Source: Rhizobium leguminosarum
GTDB taxonomy: Bacteria > Pseudomonadota > Alphaproteobacteria > Rhizobiales > Rhizobiaceae
Direction of reading: 5' to 3'
Length of the DNA: 64,000 bases
Assembly (NCBI RefSeq): GCF_004123835.1
Contig: NZ_MZMU01000018.1
Location: forward strand, 186,001 to 250,000
Shown: in pieces, positions 52,835-61,045 of the stretch
Position numbering within the stretch: position 1 is the first letter of the stretch
How the letters are laid out: each line of letters begins with the position of its first letter
Notes under the pieces: model-generated
What the model was told of the DNA's origin: nothing
The model's input: the letters and a program-made list of their open reading frames with translations, nothing else
Databases searched by the model: none
Made by a program: the position numbers and the translations under genes

Positions 52835-53527
52835 CTAGTCGGCAGGCTTCTTCGCCGACAGCACCGCTTCCGCAATCGCGCTCGCGGCGGCGACGTGATC
52901 CATCGCCGCCTGGTAAGCCCCCTCGCCGTCACCGCGGCGGATGGCGTCTACGATCTTCGACATCTGCAGCGGCCCTTCGATGCCGCGCCTCTCCGTCTTG
53001 ATCGTCATCGAGCGCAGGTGGTTTATGCGCACGGTTAGGAGATTGACGACACCCCAGGCAACGTTCCTGTCAACCATCGTGAACAGCGTGTGATAGAAGG
53101 AAGAGGTGTTCGTCAGCACAGCCGCCATGTCGTTGTCGCGGTAACTGTTGCGTATCCCGGCCAGAGATTCCTCCAGCGCAGCGACGATCTCGGGGCTGCG
53201 ACGCTCCGCGCACAGCCGCGCCGCCATGCCTTCCAGCGCGCCGCGGATCTCATAGATCTGTTTGGCTTCGTCGATGTCGAGCTGCGCGACGATCGGCCCC
53301 TTGTTCGGCAGATTGGCGACAAGCCCTTCCGATTCCAAATGTCTCAGAACCTCGCGCACAACTGTTCGGCTGACGCCAAGCTGGGCGCAGAGGTCACGCT
53401 CGACAAGGCGATCTCCGGGACGGAAATATCCGTTGACGATGGCTTCGCGGACCTTATCGAGCGCCAATTCCCGCAAGGTCTTTGCAGGACGCTCAACTCT
53501 AATTGCGTCCTTCAGAGCACCGCTCAT
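52835..53527 (-). CDS. GntR-family (FCD/FadR type) regulator, likely of the 32.1-43.6 kb operon
   Basis: The 230-residue protein has a winged helix (RDLCAQLGVSRTVVREVLRH, about residues 44-63) and an FCD effector domain (QIYEIRGALEGMAARLCAER). The ATG at 53527 follows GAGG at good spacing; a TTG at 53560 is less likely. The promoter carries GTATTATGGCGTACCAGATA (53591-53610), sharing GTATTATGG and the TACCA half with the operator of the N-heteroaromatic operon. It therefore probably regulates itself and that operon. Confidence 0.88.
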   Translation of the reverse strand: MSGALKDAIRVERPAKTLRELALDKVREAIVNGYFRPGDRLVERDLCAQLGVSRTVVREVLRHLESEGLVANLPNKGPIVAQLDIDEAKQIYEIRGALEGMAARLCAERRSPEIVAALEESLAGIRNSYRDNDMAAVLTNTSSFYHTLFTMVDRNVAWGVVNLLTVRINHLRSMTIKTERRGIEGPLQMSKIVDAIRRGDGEGAYQAAMDHVAAASAIAEAVLSAKKPAD

Positions 53528-53590
53528 TCTGTACCTCAGTGTTGGACTTTGCACGCTCAACTTCCGCCGCGGTAGCCGAATGCAAGAATC

Positions 53591-53610
53591 GTATTATGGC
53601 GTACCAGATA
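53591..53610. promoter_or_regulatory. GntR operator-like site before the regulator gene
   Basis: GTATTATGGCGTACCAGATA shares nine leading bases and the TACCA half with the site at 43585-43608. It lies 64 bases upstream of the regulator start, consistent with autoregulation. Confidence 0.65.
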
Positions 53611-53685
53611 CTGTAGCTGTCGGCGGCCGGCAATTCAACAAGCGCCGTGCCGAGCTATAGCGCCGCGCGTCTTTTCAGACGGGAG

Positions 53686-55046
53686 CTAGCCTCTTGAAAC
53701 GATCTCCTCGACCACGGCCTTGGCCTGCACCCGAATATCCGGAACGGCCGTGATCTCCCAGAATTGTCCTGCCGTCAGGGCGCCGACCGCGAATAGTCGG
53801 GCAGGCGAGATCCGGGACGGGGCTATCACCTCGGAAGCGGCATCCACCTGGATCCCGAGGCCGAGAGGATCGGGGACGATCAACTCAAAGCGGCTCATCT
53901 CCTTCAAAAGCGGTGAATGACTGATCCCGGCCCGTTCCATTCCCGTGCAGTTGACGAGCCAGTCCGCCCGGATCTCGGCGATCTCGCGCGTCGCTCTGAC
54001 CCTGTAGCTGGCAACGAGCGGCCCTCCTCAGCCCCGAGCGATTTCAGGAAGCCCGCGTGGAAACGAACGGTTCCGTCTAAGACCAGCTTCTCAAACTTGT
54101 CGAACACGTCAGGCGCGACCCGGTGACGATGGATGTTCCACCAGGGAAGCGCATGCCTGAGGAAGCGTGCGCGTTCCTCGCTCGAAAGCCGTTGCCAGAG
54201 AGCCTGCGTTGCAGGCCTCAGACCGTCCATCACGGCTCGCCAATCGGCAACCGTCCTGCTCTTTGCCCGCAGGGTCTTCAATATGCCGCTGATCGTCTCC
54301 GGAAGTCTCTGAACGTCGATCGGCAGAGGCACTGGCGGCTTCCACGCGTGTCCGAGCGGTGCGAGCCCGCGCCGCGAAAGCACATCGATCTTGCCGCTAT
54401 GGCCATGGGCGCGAAGCGCGAGAACCTGATCGATCATCGTCAAGCCGGATCCGAGAATACACACCGCATCGGATGGTGCGACGCGCCTCAGCCACGAAAG
54501 CCGCCACGGGTTCTCGATGATCCGCGATCGCAGCGATGCCGGGACCCCGTCCGGAGCGACCGGAAGGGTCGCGTTCCCGACGCCCAGGCAGAGCACCACG
54601 TTCCTTCCGGCAATCTCGTCGCCGTTGCCGAGATGGAAGGCCAGCGTGCTGCTGTAACGTTCCACGCATCCCGCCGCCTTGGCCTTGATAAAATCGACCC
54701 GGCAACGGCCGTCCCGTTTTCGAAGCAGCCGTGCAAGTGTATCGCGGACATAAAGACCGTAATCGCTGCGCGAGGCGAAATCGCCGGCCTGCAACGGGCG
54801 TCCATGGCTTTTCAGCCAGTCGACAAAGTCGTCGGGTTGATGCGGCAGCAGGCTCATGCGGCCGGCGGGAACATTGAGGCGATGGAGATAGAGCTCCGTC
54901 CGGTACGCCGTCCCACGGCCAAAGCCAGGATCGTCGCCGACGACGGCGACCTTCGCCGAAGCGGGAAGCTGCTCGATGAGATTGCAGGTAACCGCGATCG
55001 CTGAAAAACCGGAACCGACCACGATAACATCATATGTCAAATACAT
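53686..55046 (-). pseudogene. FAD/NAD(P)-binding protein, frameshifted
   Basis: The protein would be about 450 residues. It starts with a dinucleotide-binding motif (VIVVGSGFSAIAVTCNLIEQ) and contains GRNVVLCLGVGNATLP and SDAVCILGSGLTMIDQVLAL, as in the NAD_binding_9/HpnW-like family of FAD-dependent oxidoreductases. Around 54015-54035 the frame is lost. The C-terminal part (VASYRVRATREIAEIRADWL with VNCTGMERAGISHSPLL) resumes in another frame and ends at 53686. The reading frame as it stands ends at 53904 with an unrelated tail. Single-base indel or sequencing error are both possible. Confidence 0.78.
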
Positions 55047-55326
55047 TCTCCCTGAAGCTCAGAACGTCATCGAGACATTTCGTCATTCAAGCCCCGTGTC
55101 GCTCACCGGTCCCTGCTGATCGCAGGAGCGGCCGAATCACGAAAACAATTATCTATATAGTCTATAAATATCGTTTGTTATTTCTCCCGCTAGCCCCTTC
55201 CCAACCATTACGCTTCAGTAGACAAACTTCATTATAAGAAATGACATTCTCTTTCGAATACGCTGAGTGAAAAAACCGGCCGCACCCAAGATGGAAAATC
55301 GGATGCCGGGAATGTGCGCCGCCGGC
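55047..55326 (+). other. Intergenic region, no gene seen
   Basis: About 280 bases between the start of the FAD protein gene and the operator region of the toxin-antitoxin pair. The 55140-55250 part is A+T rich and may hold the promoter of the FAD protein gene. No supported coding sequence was found. Confidence 0.4.
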
Positions 55327-55376
55327 ATTGAAAGGCTTCTTTCAATCGACCACTTGATGGTCTATATTCTGGTCGA
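55327..55376. promoter_or_regulatory. Toxin-antitoxin promoter with two inverted repeats
   Basis: ATTGAAAG and CTTTCAAT (55327-55334 and 55339-55346) form a perfect 8-bp inverted repeat. TCGACCA (55346-55352) and TGGTCGA (55370-55376) form a perfect 7-bp repeat immediately before the antitoxin gene. Both are suited to autoregulation by the antitoxin-toxin complex. Confidence 0.55.
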
Positions 55377-55390
55377 AAGGGAGTAATCGC

Positions 55391-55672
55391 ATGAAGCTGT
55401 CAGAACAGGTCAAGCCGATCAGCTACCTCAAGGCGCATGCGCCGGAGATCATCCGGACGCTGAAGGATAATCCGCAGCCGGTCGTCATTACGCTTCACGG
55501 AGAGGCGAAAGCCATCCTTCAGGACGTCGGCCAATATGAAGAAACACAGGAGACACTGGCGCTCCTGAAGGTGCTGGCGCTCACCAACCGGCAAGTCGAG
55601 GAGGGCAAACTGCGCCCCGCTGTGGAATCCTTCGCGCGCATCCGCAAACGTCTGGCGGACAGCCAATCCTGA
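55391..55672 (+). CDS. Antitoxin of a Phd/RelB type toxin-antitoxin pair
   Basis: The 93-residue protein has a Phd/YefM-like N-terminus (MKLSEQVKPISYLKAHAPEI, then PVVITLHGEAKAILQDVGQY). A helical, charged C-terminus should bind the toxin. AAGGGAG precedes the ATG. Its last base overlaps the toxin start, so the two are coupled. Proximity to repABC suggests plasmid stabilisation. Confidence 0.85.
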   Translation: MKLSEQVKPISYLKAHAPEIIRTLKDNPQPVVITLHGEAKAILQDVGQYEETQETLALLKVLALTNRQVEEGKLRPAVESFARIRKRLADSQS

Positions 55673-55998
55673 TGCCATATCGTGTTCTTTTCGCTGAGGA
55701 CGCGGAACGCGACATCGAGGATCTCTATCGCTTCATCGCTAGCCGCGACGGCGCCGAGACGGCAGAGCGCATCCTCACCGAAATCGAGAGCGCCTGCGCC
55801 GAGCTTGAAGAATTTCCCGCCCGCGGAAATATTCCGAAGGAATTGGCGGGTATCGGAATTTCCGAATATCGGGAACTGCACCATAAGCCGTGGCGCATGA
55901 TCTATCGAATCCTGGGCACGGATGTCGTCGTCTACTGCGTCGTAGACGGCCGGCGCGACATGCAGAGTTTTCTGGAGCGAAGGCTTATCCGCGCTTAG
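55672..55998 (+). CDS. RelE/ParE-superfamily toxin
   Basis: The 108-residue protein has the ParE/RelE pattern YRVLFAEDAERDIEDLYRFI, NIPKELAGIGISEYRELHHK with PWRMIYRILG, and VYCVVDGRRDMQSFLERRLI. ParE members poison gyrase and RelE members cleave mRNA; the sequence is nearer to the ParE-like branch, but the target cannot be assigned. It is convergent with repC. Confidence 0.87.
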   Translation: MPYRVLFAEDAERDIEDLYRFIASRDGAETAERILTEIESACAELEEFPARGNIPKELAGIGISEYRELHHKPWRMIYRILGTDVVVYCVVDGRRDMQSFLERRLIRA

Positions 55999-56026
55999 CC
56001 ACACGCTGCCACACGGAGGTTGAACA

Positions 56027-57334
56027 CTATCCAACCTTCCGGCCCGCCGGGGCGTTTGCGCGCAGAAGCGCCATCAGCATCGGGCCGATCGCGAATTCTC
56101 CCTTTTCGCTTCGCCGCGTCAGGCCACGAAGATAGCCACCGGCCGAATTAATGTGGCCGCCGCGCTCCAGGATGCATGCCATCACGGTCGCGGCGTTTTC
56201 CGGACCCATCACATTGGCTGCCTCCTCGTAGGCCGACGGACTGACGCCCAGCATCGATCGAACGATGACGGCTGCGGCCATCAGATCGCGCCAGTTGCGG
56301 ATTTCGCCATCCGGCCCATAGGCAAGGATTTCCGGGCAGGCCTGCAGAACCAGTCCGAGCGGAAAGGATTTCAGTCCGCCACCGTCATTGCGGGCGCCCG
56401 GCTGTCGACTTTGCTCTTCCTCCTTCTTCTGCCCGCGCGGGTGGGCTGCCTCACCCCTCCCCTTCTCTGGCATCCCGGCCCCTCGGTCATTGTCTTGCTC
56501 AGCTATCGCGCCCTGCTTCGTTTCGAAGCCTGGTTCAAGTTCAGAGAAGGAGTCGGGGTTTGAATTCTGTATGTGACGCTCGATATAATCGGCATTGCCG
56601 CGCTGTTTTGTTGATTTAACCCGAATTTCCAGCCGGTTAAGAATATCTGTGCGCAGGGCCGTCAATTCATCCAGCAACAGTTCAAGCTGCGCTGTCGTCG
56701 GCGATCGCGGCAGGCCATCGATCAGGTCCCGGAATTCGCGGTATAGGCCTTGCCAATCCCCAGGGATCTCTTCCTCAACGGCCGCTTCGATCAGTTTGGC
56801 AATGTCACGGCGGCAAAGGGTGATGCGTTCACGCAGGCGCTGGACATGCAGCCGCTCAGCCATCACCTCGGCCGCGAGCTGCTCGATCTCCTCGGCACGG
56901 GCAAGCAGCGGCGCCAGCGAGAAGCCGAACGCCTCATCGACCTCCCCTGCCCTGTCCCTGCGGACGTAACGCTTGCCGTTGGGGCTATCCTTGCGCACCA
57001 GAAGACCTGCCTCGACGAGCGCGGCGAGATGACGCCGCACAGTCTGTTCGGCCATGCCATGCGTTCTGAGCGAAAGCTGGATATTCGACGGGAAGACGAT
57101 CAAACCGTTTCCCTGGGCCAGCTCATTCTTCGGATAAAAGCTCAAAAGAGCGTTGAGCACGGCAAGCGACCGATCGCCGATGCCGAGCAGCGGCTTTGCT
57201 TCGCACAGCGCGCGAAACAATTTCCACTTATCGACCGACTGATCCGGTTTGATCTCCCCGGCCATGACCTGGCTTGCGAGCATGCCAAGCGTCATCGACC
57301 GCCGCCCAAAGGGCGTCGTCACACTTCCGGTTTC
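56027..57334 (-). CDS. repC: RepC, plasmid replication initiator
   Basis: The 435-residue protein starts METGSVTTPFGRRSMTLGML, a typical RepC beginning. It has the conserved winged-helix region with NGLIVFPSNIQLSLRTHGMA followed by EQTVRRHLAALVEAGLLVRKDSPNGKRYVRR. RepC is the replication initiator of repABC replicons and acts on an origin inside its own gene, in an A+T-richer part. It lies 202 bases after repB. The intervening region encodes an antisense RNA and a palindrome that regulate it. Confidence 0.97.
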   Translation of the reverse strand, partial: ETGSVTTPFGRRSMTLGMLASQVMAGEIKPDQSVDKWKLFRALCEAKPLLGIGDRSLAVLNALLSFYPKNELAQGNGLIVFPSNIQLSLRTHGMAEQTVRRHLAALVEAGLLVRKDSPNGKRYVRRDRAGEVDEAFGFSLAPLLARAEEIEQLAAEVMAERLHVQRLRERITLCRRDIAKLIEAAVEEEIPGDWQGLYREFRDLIDGLPRSPTTAQLELLLDELTALRTDILNRLEIRVKSTKQRGNADYIERHIQNSNPDSFSELEPGFETKQGAIAEQDNDRGAGMPEKGRGEAAHPRGQKKEEEQSRQPGARNDGGGLKSFPLGLVLQACPEILAYGPDGEIRNWRDLMAAAVIVRSMLGVSPSAYEEAANVMGPENAATVMACILERGGHINSAGGYLRGLTRRSEKGEFAIGPMLMALLRANAPAGRKVG

Positions 57335-57423
57335 CATATCTTCCACCTCAACGAGGCAAAAGAAATCCGCTCACCAAAACGGCGCCAAAAACTCTTGACA
57401 GCGATTCTCGGAAGTGCGATTCT

Positions 57424-57485
57424 CGGAGGTGTTCAAGACTACGAGGAAAGCTTCCGTGACGGTGACGTTCGGGGGCTTTTTTCTT
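57424..57485 (+). ncRNA. Antisense counter-transcribed RNA (ctRNA) of the repABC unit
   Basis: On the strand opposite to repB-repC there is a promoter TTGACA (57395-57400) with GATTCT 17 bases later. A short transcript follows, ending in a stem AAAGCTTCC (57447-57455) with GGGGGCTTT (57471-57479) and a T-run. Position, length of about 60 bases and orientation match the ctRNA that represses repC expression and determines incompatibility in rhizobial repABC plasmids. Exact ends are estimates. Confidence 0.8.
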
Positions 57486-57507
57486 TTGCGCGTTATCTCC
57501 TGTCCGA

Positions 57508-57523
57508 ATTGTCAGCTGACAAC
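57508..57523. repeat. RepB-binding palindrome (parS-like) between repB and repC
   Basis: ATTGTCAGCTGACAAC fits the repABC centromere pattern GTTnnnnGCnnnnAAC except for the first base. It shares the 14-bp palindrome TTGTCAGCTGACAA with 59883-59898 and 43703-43718. Confidence 0.7.
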
Positions 57524-57536
57524 CGGTCTAACTGCC

Positions 57537-58526
57537 TCATTTTCCCACATTTTCCTCTTCGAACTCGGCGGCGAGGCCTACCAACCGCTGAGCCAGGAAT
57601 TCCGAAAACGCCGCCGATTTGACGGTGATGCGAAGGGTTTTGCCAGAGCGGGCCACCAAAGCAAGTGGAGCGCCGCCTTGGGTCCGGAGCGTCTGCTCGG
57701 CCCGCTGCGGTACGCTCCTCTCCTCTACCGCCTTCCAGATGACGTCGAAGCGGCTATTGGTCTCCAACGTCCCGAAACCAGCGGCACTGATTACGGCCTG
57801 CGCCTTTTTCTGCCCGCCCATCTCCCTGAATTTCTCGGCAAACGCCAACCAGCGTGGGCGCCCGACCTTGGGGGCCGGCCCGATGGCAAGAATGATCTCG
57901 GGGTCGATCGTCTGAGCCACCTGCAGGAGCCTTGACGTTTCCGGCTTGTCTGTCGCCAGCGCCCTGGCGATCATGTCGCGGCTGAAGCCATGTTCATCCA
58001 TGCGGCGTGCAAACAGTGCCCGCTCGATAAAACTCAAGTCGACACGGGGGCCATTTTCCTGACCCTGTGCGAGGATCAGCTCTTCATCTGTGAGCTTTCG
58101 CACGACGGCCTTAACAGGAACCCCGATCTCTGCAGCCGCCCGCAGGCGCCTGTGGCCATAAGCGGCCTGGTAGTGCCCGGCCCTTACCGGGTCCGGCCGC
58201 ACCAGAATCGGAACCTGCTGTCCGCTTTCCTGGATGGACTGCTTCAATCGCTCGAACTCGGCATCCTTGTCGACCGGGATACGGTCGCGGATGAAGGACA
58301 TTTCGATGGCAGCCGGATCGATCTCCAGCACCTTGTCACCGGAGGCCAGCGATTCGCGCAGCGCCTTGGCGGCGGCTGCTTCCTCTCCCAGCCGTCCAAG
58401 CGACAGGTTCATCGCCTTGACCGCTCCCGATGGCCGGTGCGGCTGTTGCACGCTTGGCACCTCCGGTCGTGTCGGTTCGACGGCACCGACCATGCTCTTC
58501 AGGATGTCGCGTCCTTTTGGGCTCAT
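57537..58526 (-). CDS. repB: RepB, ParB-like centromere-binding partition protein
   Basis: The 329-residue protein has the ParB nuclease-like region (QQVPILVRPDPVRAGHYQAA, YGHRRLRAAAEIGVPVKAVV) and a helix-turn-helix (HGFSRDMIARALATDKPETS). It binds the palindromic partition sites and cooperates with RepA for segregation and repression of the operon. The ATG at 58526 overlaps the repA stop as ATGA; an in-frame ATG at 58538 is the alternative. Confidence 0.96.
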   Translation of the reverse strand: MSPKGRDILKSMVGAVEPTRPEVPSVQQPHRPSGAVKAMNLSLGRLGEEAAAAKALRESLASGDKVLEIDPAAIEMSFIRDRIPVDKDAEFERLKQSIQESGQQVPILVRPDPVRAGHYQAAYGHRRLRAAAEIGVPVKAVVRKLTDEELILAQGQENGPRVDLSFIERALFARRMDEHGFSRDMIARALATDKPETSRLLQVAQTIDPEIILAIGPAPKVGRPRWLAFAEKFREMGGQKKAQAVISAAGFGTLETNSRFDVIWKAVEERSVPQRAEQTLRTQGGAPLALVARSGKTLRITVKSAAFSEFLAQRLVGLAAEFEEENVGK

Positions 58527-59740
58527 GTCCTGCTCCATGCACTGCGAATGAGTTGCTCGACCTCGGCATTGACGCTGTCGACGGATTCCACCCCGCGGTC
58601 ATAGGTCTGGCGATGCATCGTCTCGCGTCCCGCCTCGTAGATTGTCTGCTTGGACAGGCCCGCATCCGAGACCGCTGTCGACTTGACCATCATCGAGGTC
58701 AGCACGCGCTCGCCGAACAGACTCCGCAGGAAGGCGACGATCTGCGCCTGCGGTCCATCATTGGCCTCATAGCGGGTGATCAGATAGCGCATCCAATCAT
58801 AATCGAGATTGCCGCCTGCCTGCTTGACCACGGCCAGAAGGTCGGAGGTCATCGTCAGGAACTGGTTCATCGACGCCACGTCGAGCATCTGCGGATGGAC
58901 GGTGATGAGGACGGAGGTGGCAGCGCAGAGAGCAGACAGTGTCAGGAAGCCGAGGGTCGGCGGGCAATCGATGATGACGACATCGTAGCTCTGCTCCAGC
59001 GAATGCAGCGCATTGCCGACCCGCATGAAGAACATGTCCTTGTCGTCGCGGTTGGTGTCGGCAAGCGCCTTTGGAGTATCGTGCTCGAACTCGTGCAGTT
59101 CGAGATTGCCGGGAATGAGATCGAGCCCCGGAAAATAGGTCTGGCGGACGATGTCGGCTACGTCGCGTCGCGTTTCGTCATATTTGATGGCACCGTAAAG
59201 CGTCTCGTTTTCGCCGACGTCGAATTCGGGCTGATATCCGAGCATCGCCGACATCGATGCCTGCGGATCGAGATCGACGGCAAGCACGCGGTAGCCGCGA
59301 AGAGCCAGGAACTGCGCCAGGTGGATCGATGTCGTCGTCTTGCCGGAGCCGCCTTTGAAATTGGTGACGGCGATCACCTGCAGATGGTCACCCGGCCGGC
59401 GCATCGGCAGATAGGAGGGTTTGGTGCGCCCGAGATGGTGGCGCATTGCATGGATTTCCTCAAGCGAGAACACCCGTCGCCCGGCCGCCGTCTTTTCCGG
59501 ATTGATGCTTTCCACCTGGGCGGCGAGGTGGCGAACGTAGCTGTCGGTAACGCCGAGCAGCTTGGCAGTCTCTGTGCTGCTGAACCGCCGTAGCGATTTG
59601 CGGGCATCGGGCGAAAACAACCGCTCGAACAGCACCTGCAACTGACTGCTGAGCATCGTCGAGTCCTGCGCGATCGTCTCGTCGATCGAAACTCGACTCG
59701 CTCTCTTGGCTTTCTCAACAATCGCGGCCTTGGTCGGCAT
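58523..59740 (-). CDS. repA: RepA, ParA-like partition ATPase and operon repressor
   Basis: The 405-residue protein has an N-terminal helix-turn-helix region (SSTETAKLLGVTDSYVRHLA, about residues 54-73). The deviant Walker A motif is VTNFKGGSGKTTTSIHLAQF (129-136 core), followed by LAVDLDPQASMSAMLG and VVIIDCPPTLGFLTLSAL. RepA drives plasmid partition with RepB and represses the repABC promoter upstream of 59740. It is the first gene of the operon. Confidence 0.97.
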   Translation of the reverse strand: MPTKAAIVEKAKRASRVSIDETIAQDSTMLSSQLQVLFERLFSPDARKSLRRFSSTETAKLLGVTDSYVRHLAAQVESINPEKTAAGRRVFSLEEIHAMRHHLGRTKPSYLPMRRPGDHLQVIAVTNFKGGSGKTTTSIHLAQFLALRGYRVLAVDLDPQASMSAMLGYQPEFDVGENETLYGAIKYDETRRDVADIVRQTYFPGLDLIPGNLELHEFEHDTPKALADTNRDDKDMFFMRVGNALHSLEQSYDVVIIDCPPTLGFLTLSALCAATSVLITVHPQMLDVASMNQFLTMTSDLLAVVKQAGGNLDYDWMRYLITRYEANDGPQAQIVAFLRSLFGERVLTSMMVKSTAVSDAGLSKQTIYEAGRETMHRQTYDRGVESVDSVNAEVEQLIRSAWSRT

Positions 59741-59882
59741 TCACGCAAATCCTGATAAATCGGGTCATTTTGCGCAAATGATCGTGAGTCTGCCGATTCC
59801 GTCAAGCGATTTCTTGGTTAGCCAATGGATAACAAACCGGATTCGACGAAAAAATCATGTGGAATTCCGGAATCTTAGCTCA

Positions 59883-59898
59883 GTTGTCAGCTGACAAT
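59883..59898. repeat. RepB-binding palindrome (parS-like) upstream of repA
   Basis: GTTGTCAGCTGACAAT lies 143 bases upstream of the repA start codon. It carries the same 14-bp palindrome as 57508-57523. This position would let RepB influence the repABC promoter as well as act in partition. Confidence 0.7.
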
Positions 59899-61045
59899 GG
59901 CGGCCGTGTCCGCATCCATCGACGGCCGGCCCTAACGCACTTCAGCATATTCGATACGACAGAGCGCCATTACCGACTCACTTGAAAAAACATCCGCCGC
60001 TTTGGCACGCCGGATCAGGCAATCCGTTTTTCATTTATAGGCAGACAACGGCAAGGGCTTTCGGCTTCCAGCCCGCGGACGGATTCGCTGCCGGAGGCCT
60101 TGTCATCTGCGTCTTGGATTTGGGCAACGCGGCGTGGCTGAGCAAGGCTCAGCATTTGTTCGAGACGACCGGCATTGAGCGGAGCGCTTATTCCCTTGAA
60201 GTTCATGATCTATCTTTCGTCTGCGCATCGATTGCGTGAAGCCGTAGAGATAAGCGCAATTTGAACCTGCCGAGAACCGCCCGTCGGCGTTATCACCATC
60301 TTTTCCGATGCCACGCGGGAAAGGGGAGGGGAGACCTCCATCTTCAAGCGCCGCTCTGAAATGCGGCCTTCGGCAGCGACGCTCGCCGTCTCGGATCTCT
60401 TCTGCGCGCAAAGATCGAAGAGTGGCGCGCAGGAGCGGACTGCCGTGCGAAACTGAATCTTTGCCCGCGCACCGGCGAACCGGCGTTGTTCTCCGATCAT
60501 GCGGCATCGCCGGAATTCCGAGATTTCAGTGTGGGGCTCACTCCAGCGAGCGCTGTTGCTACGTGCTATCGGGGAGGGGAGGTGTGGCCTGGATTTTCTT
60601 GCCGGTCTAAGTCGGCAGAATACTGAGGGCAGGGGCGTTGAAAGGTGGGGGATCGTTTGTCCGGAGATCCGATCGATCGCCAGGCCAGACAGATGACACC
60701 GGTCCGATCAGATGCCGGCAGTTGTGCGCGAATAGGTTTCCGATATCCCGGGGGGCGTCATCCCCCGCGAAGATCACAACAGCGCATGCTAGGCGAATCA
60801 GGTCGCGGTGGGTAAGATCGATACTGCTAATCGGGATCATACGTCGGTAAAGACGTTTGCCCCTAGCCTGATCAACCAGATCTCACCCTGTTCGGCAAAG
60901 CGGTCATCTTTCCTAGCGGAACTTATTGGCGAGTTCGCTTCCGTCAGCGGAATTCCTTCTTGTTTACCTGCTATTTACCATAATGCTCCACGGCTCCGGT
61001 CGAGCCCCGTTCCTTGCTAGCAGGGTTGCGCGAGGCAGGATTCTA
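59899..61045. other. Long region between repA and the ROK gene, no supported gene
   Basis: About 1.15 kb with several short open frames on both strands (for example 60015-60206 and 60607-60840, minus). None has a recognisable domain, a convincing ribosome-binding site or support from a neighbour. The first 100 bases probably contain the distal part of the repABC regulatory region. It may be decayed sequence. Confidence 0.4.

Noticed and set aside
60210..60840. Short minus-strand open frames between repA and the ROK gene
   Set aside because: No domain, no clear ribosome-binding site and no conserved neighbour; composition gives no reason to prefer them over chance frames.
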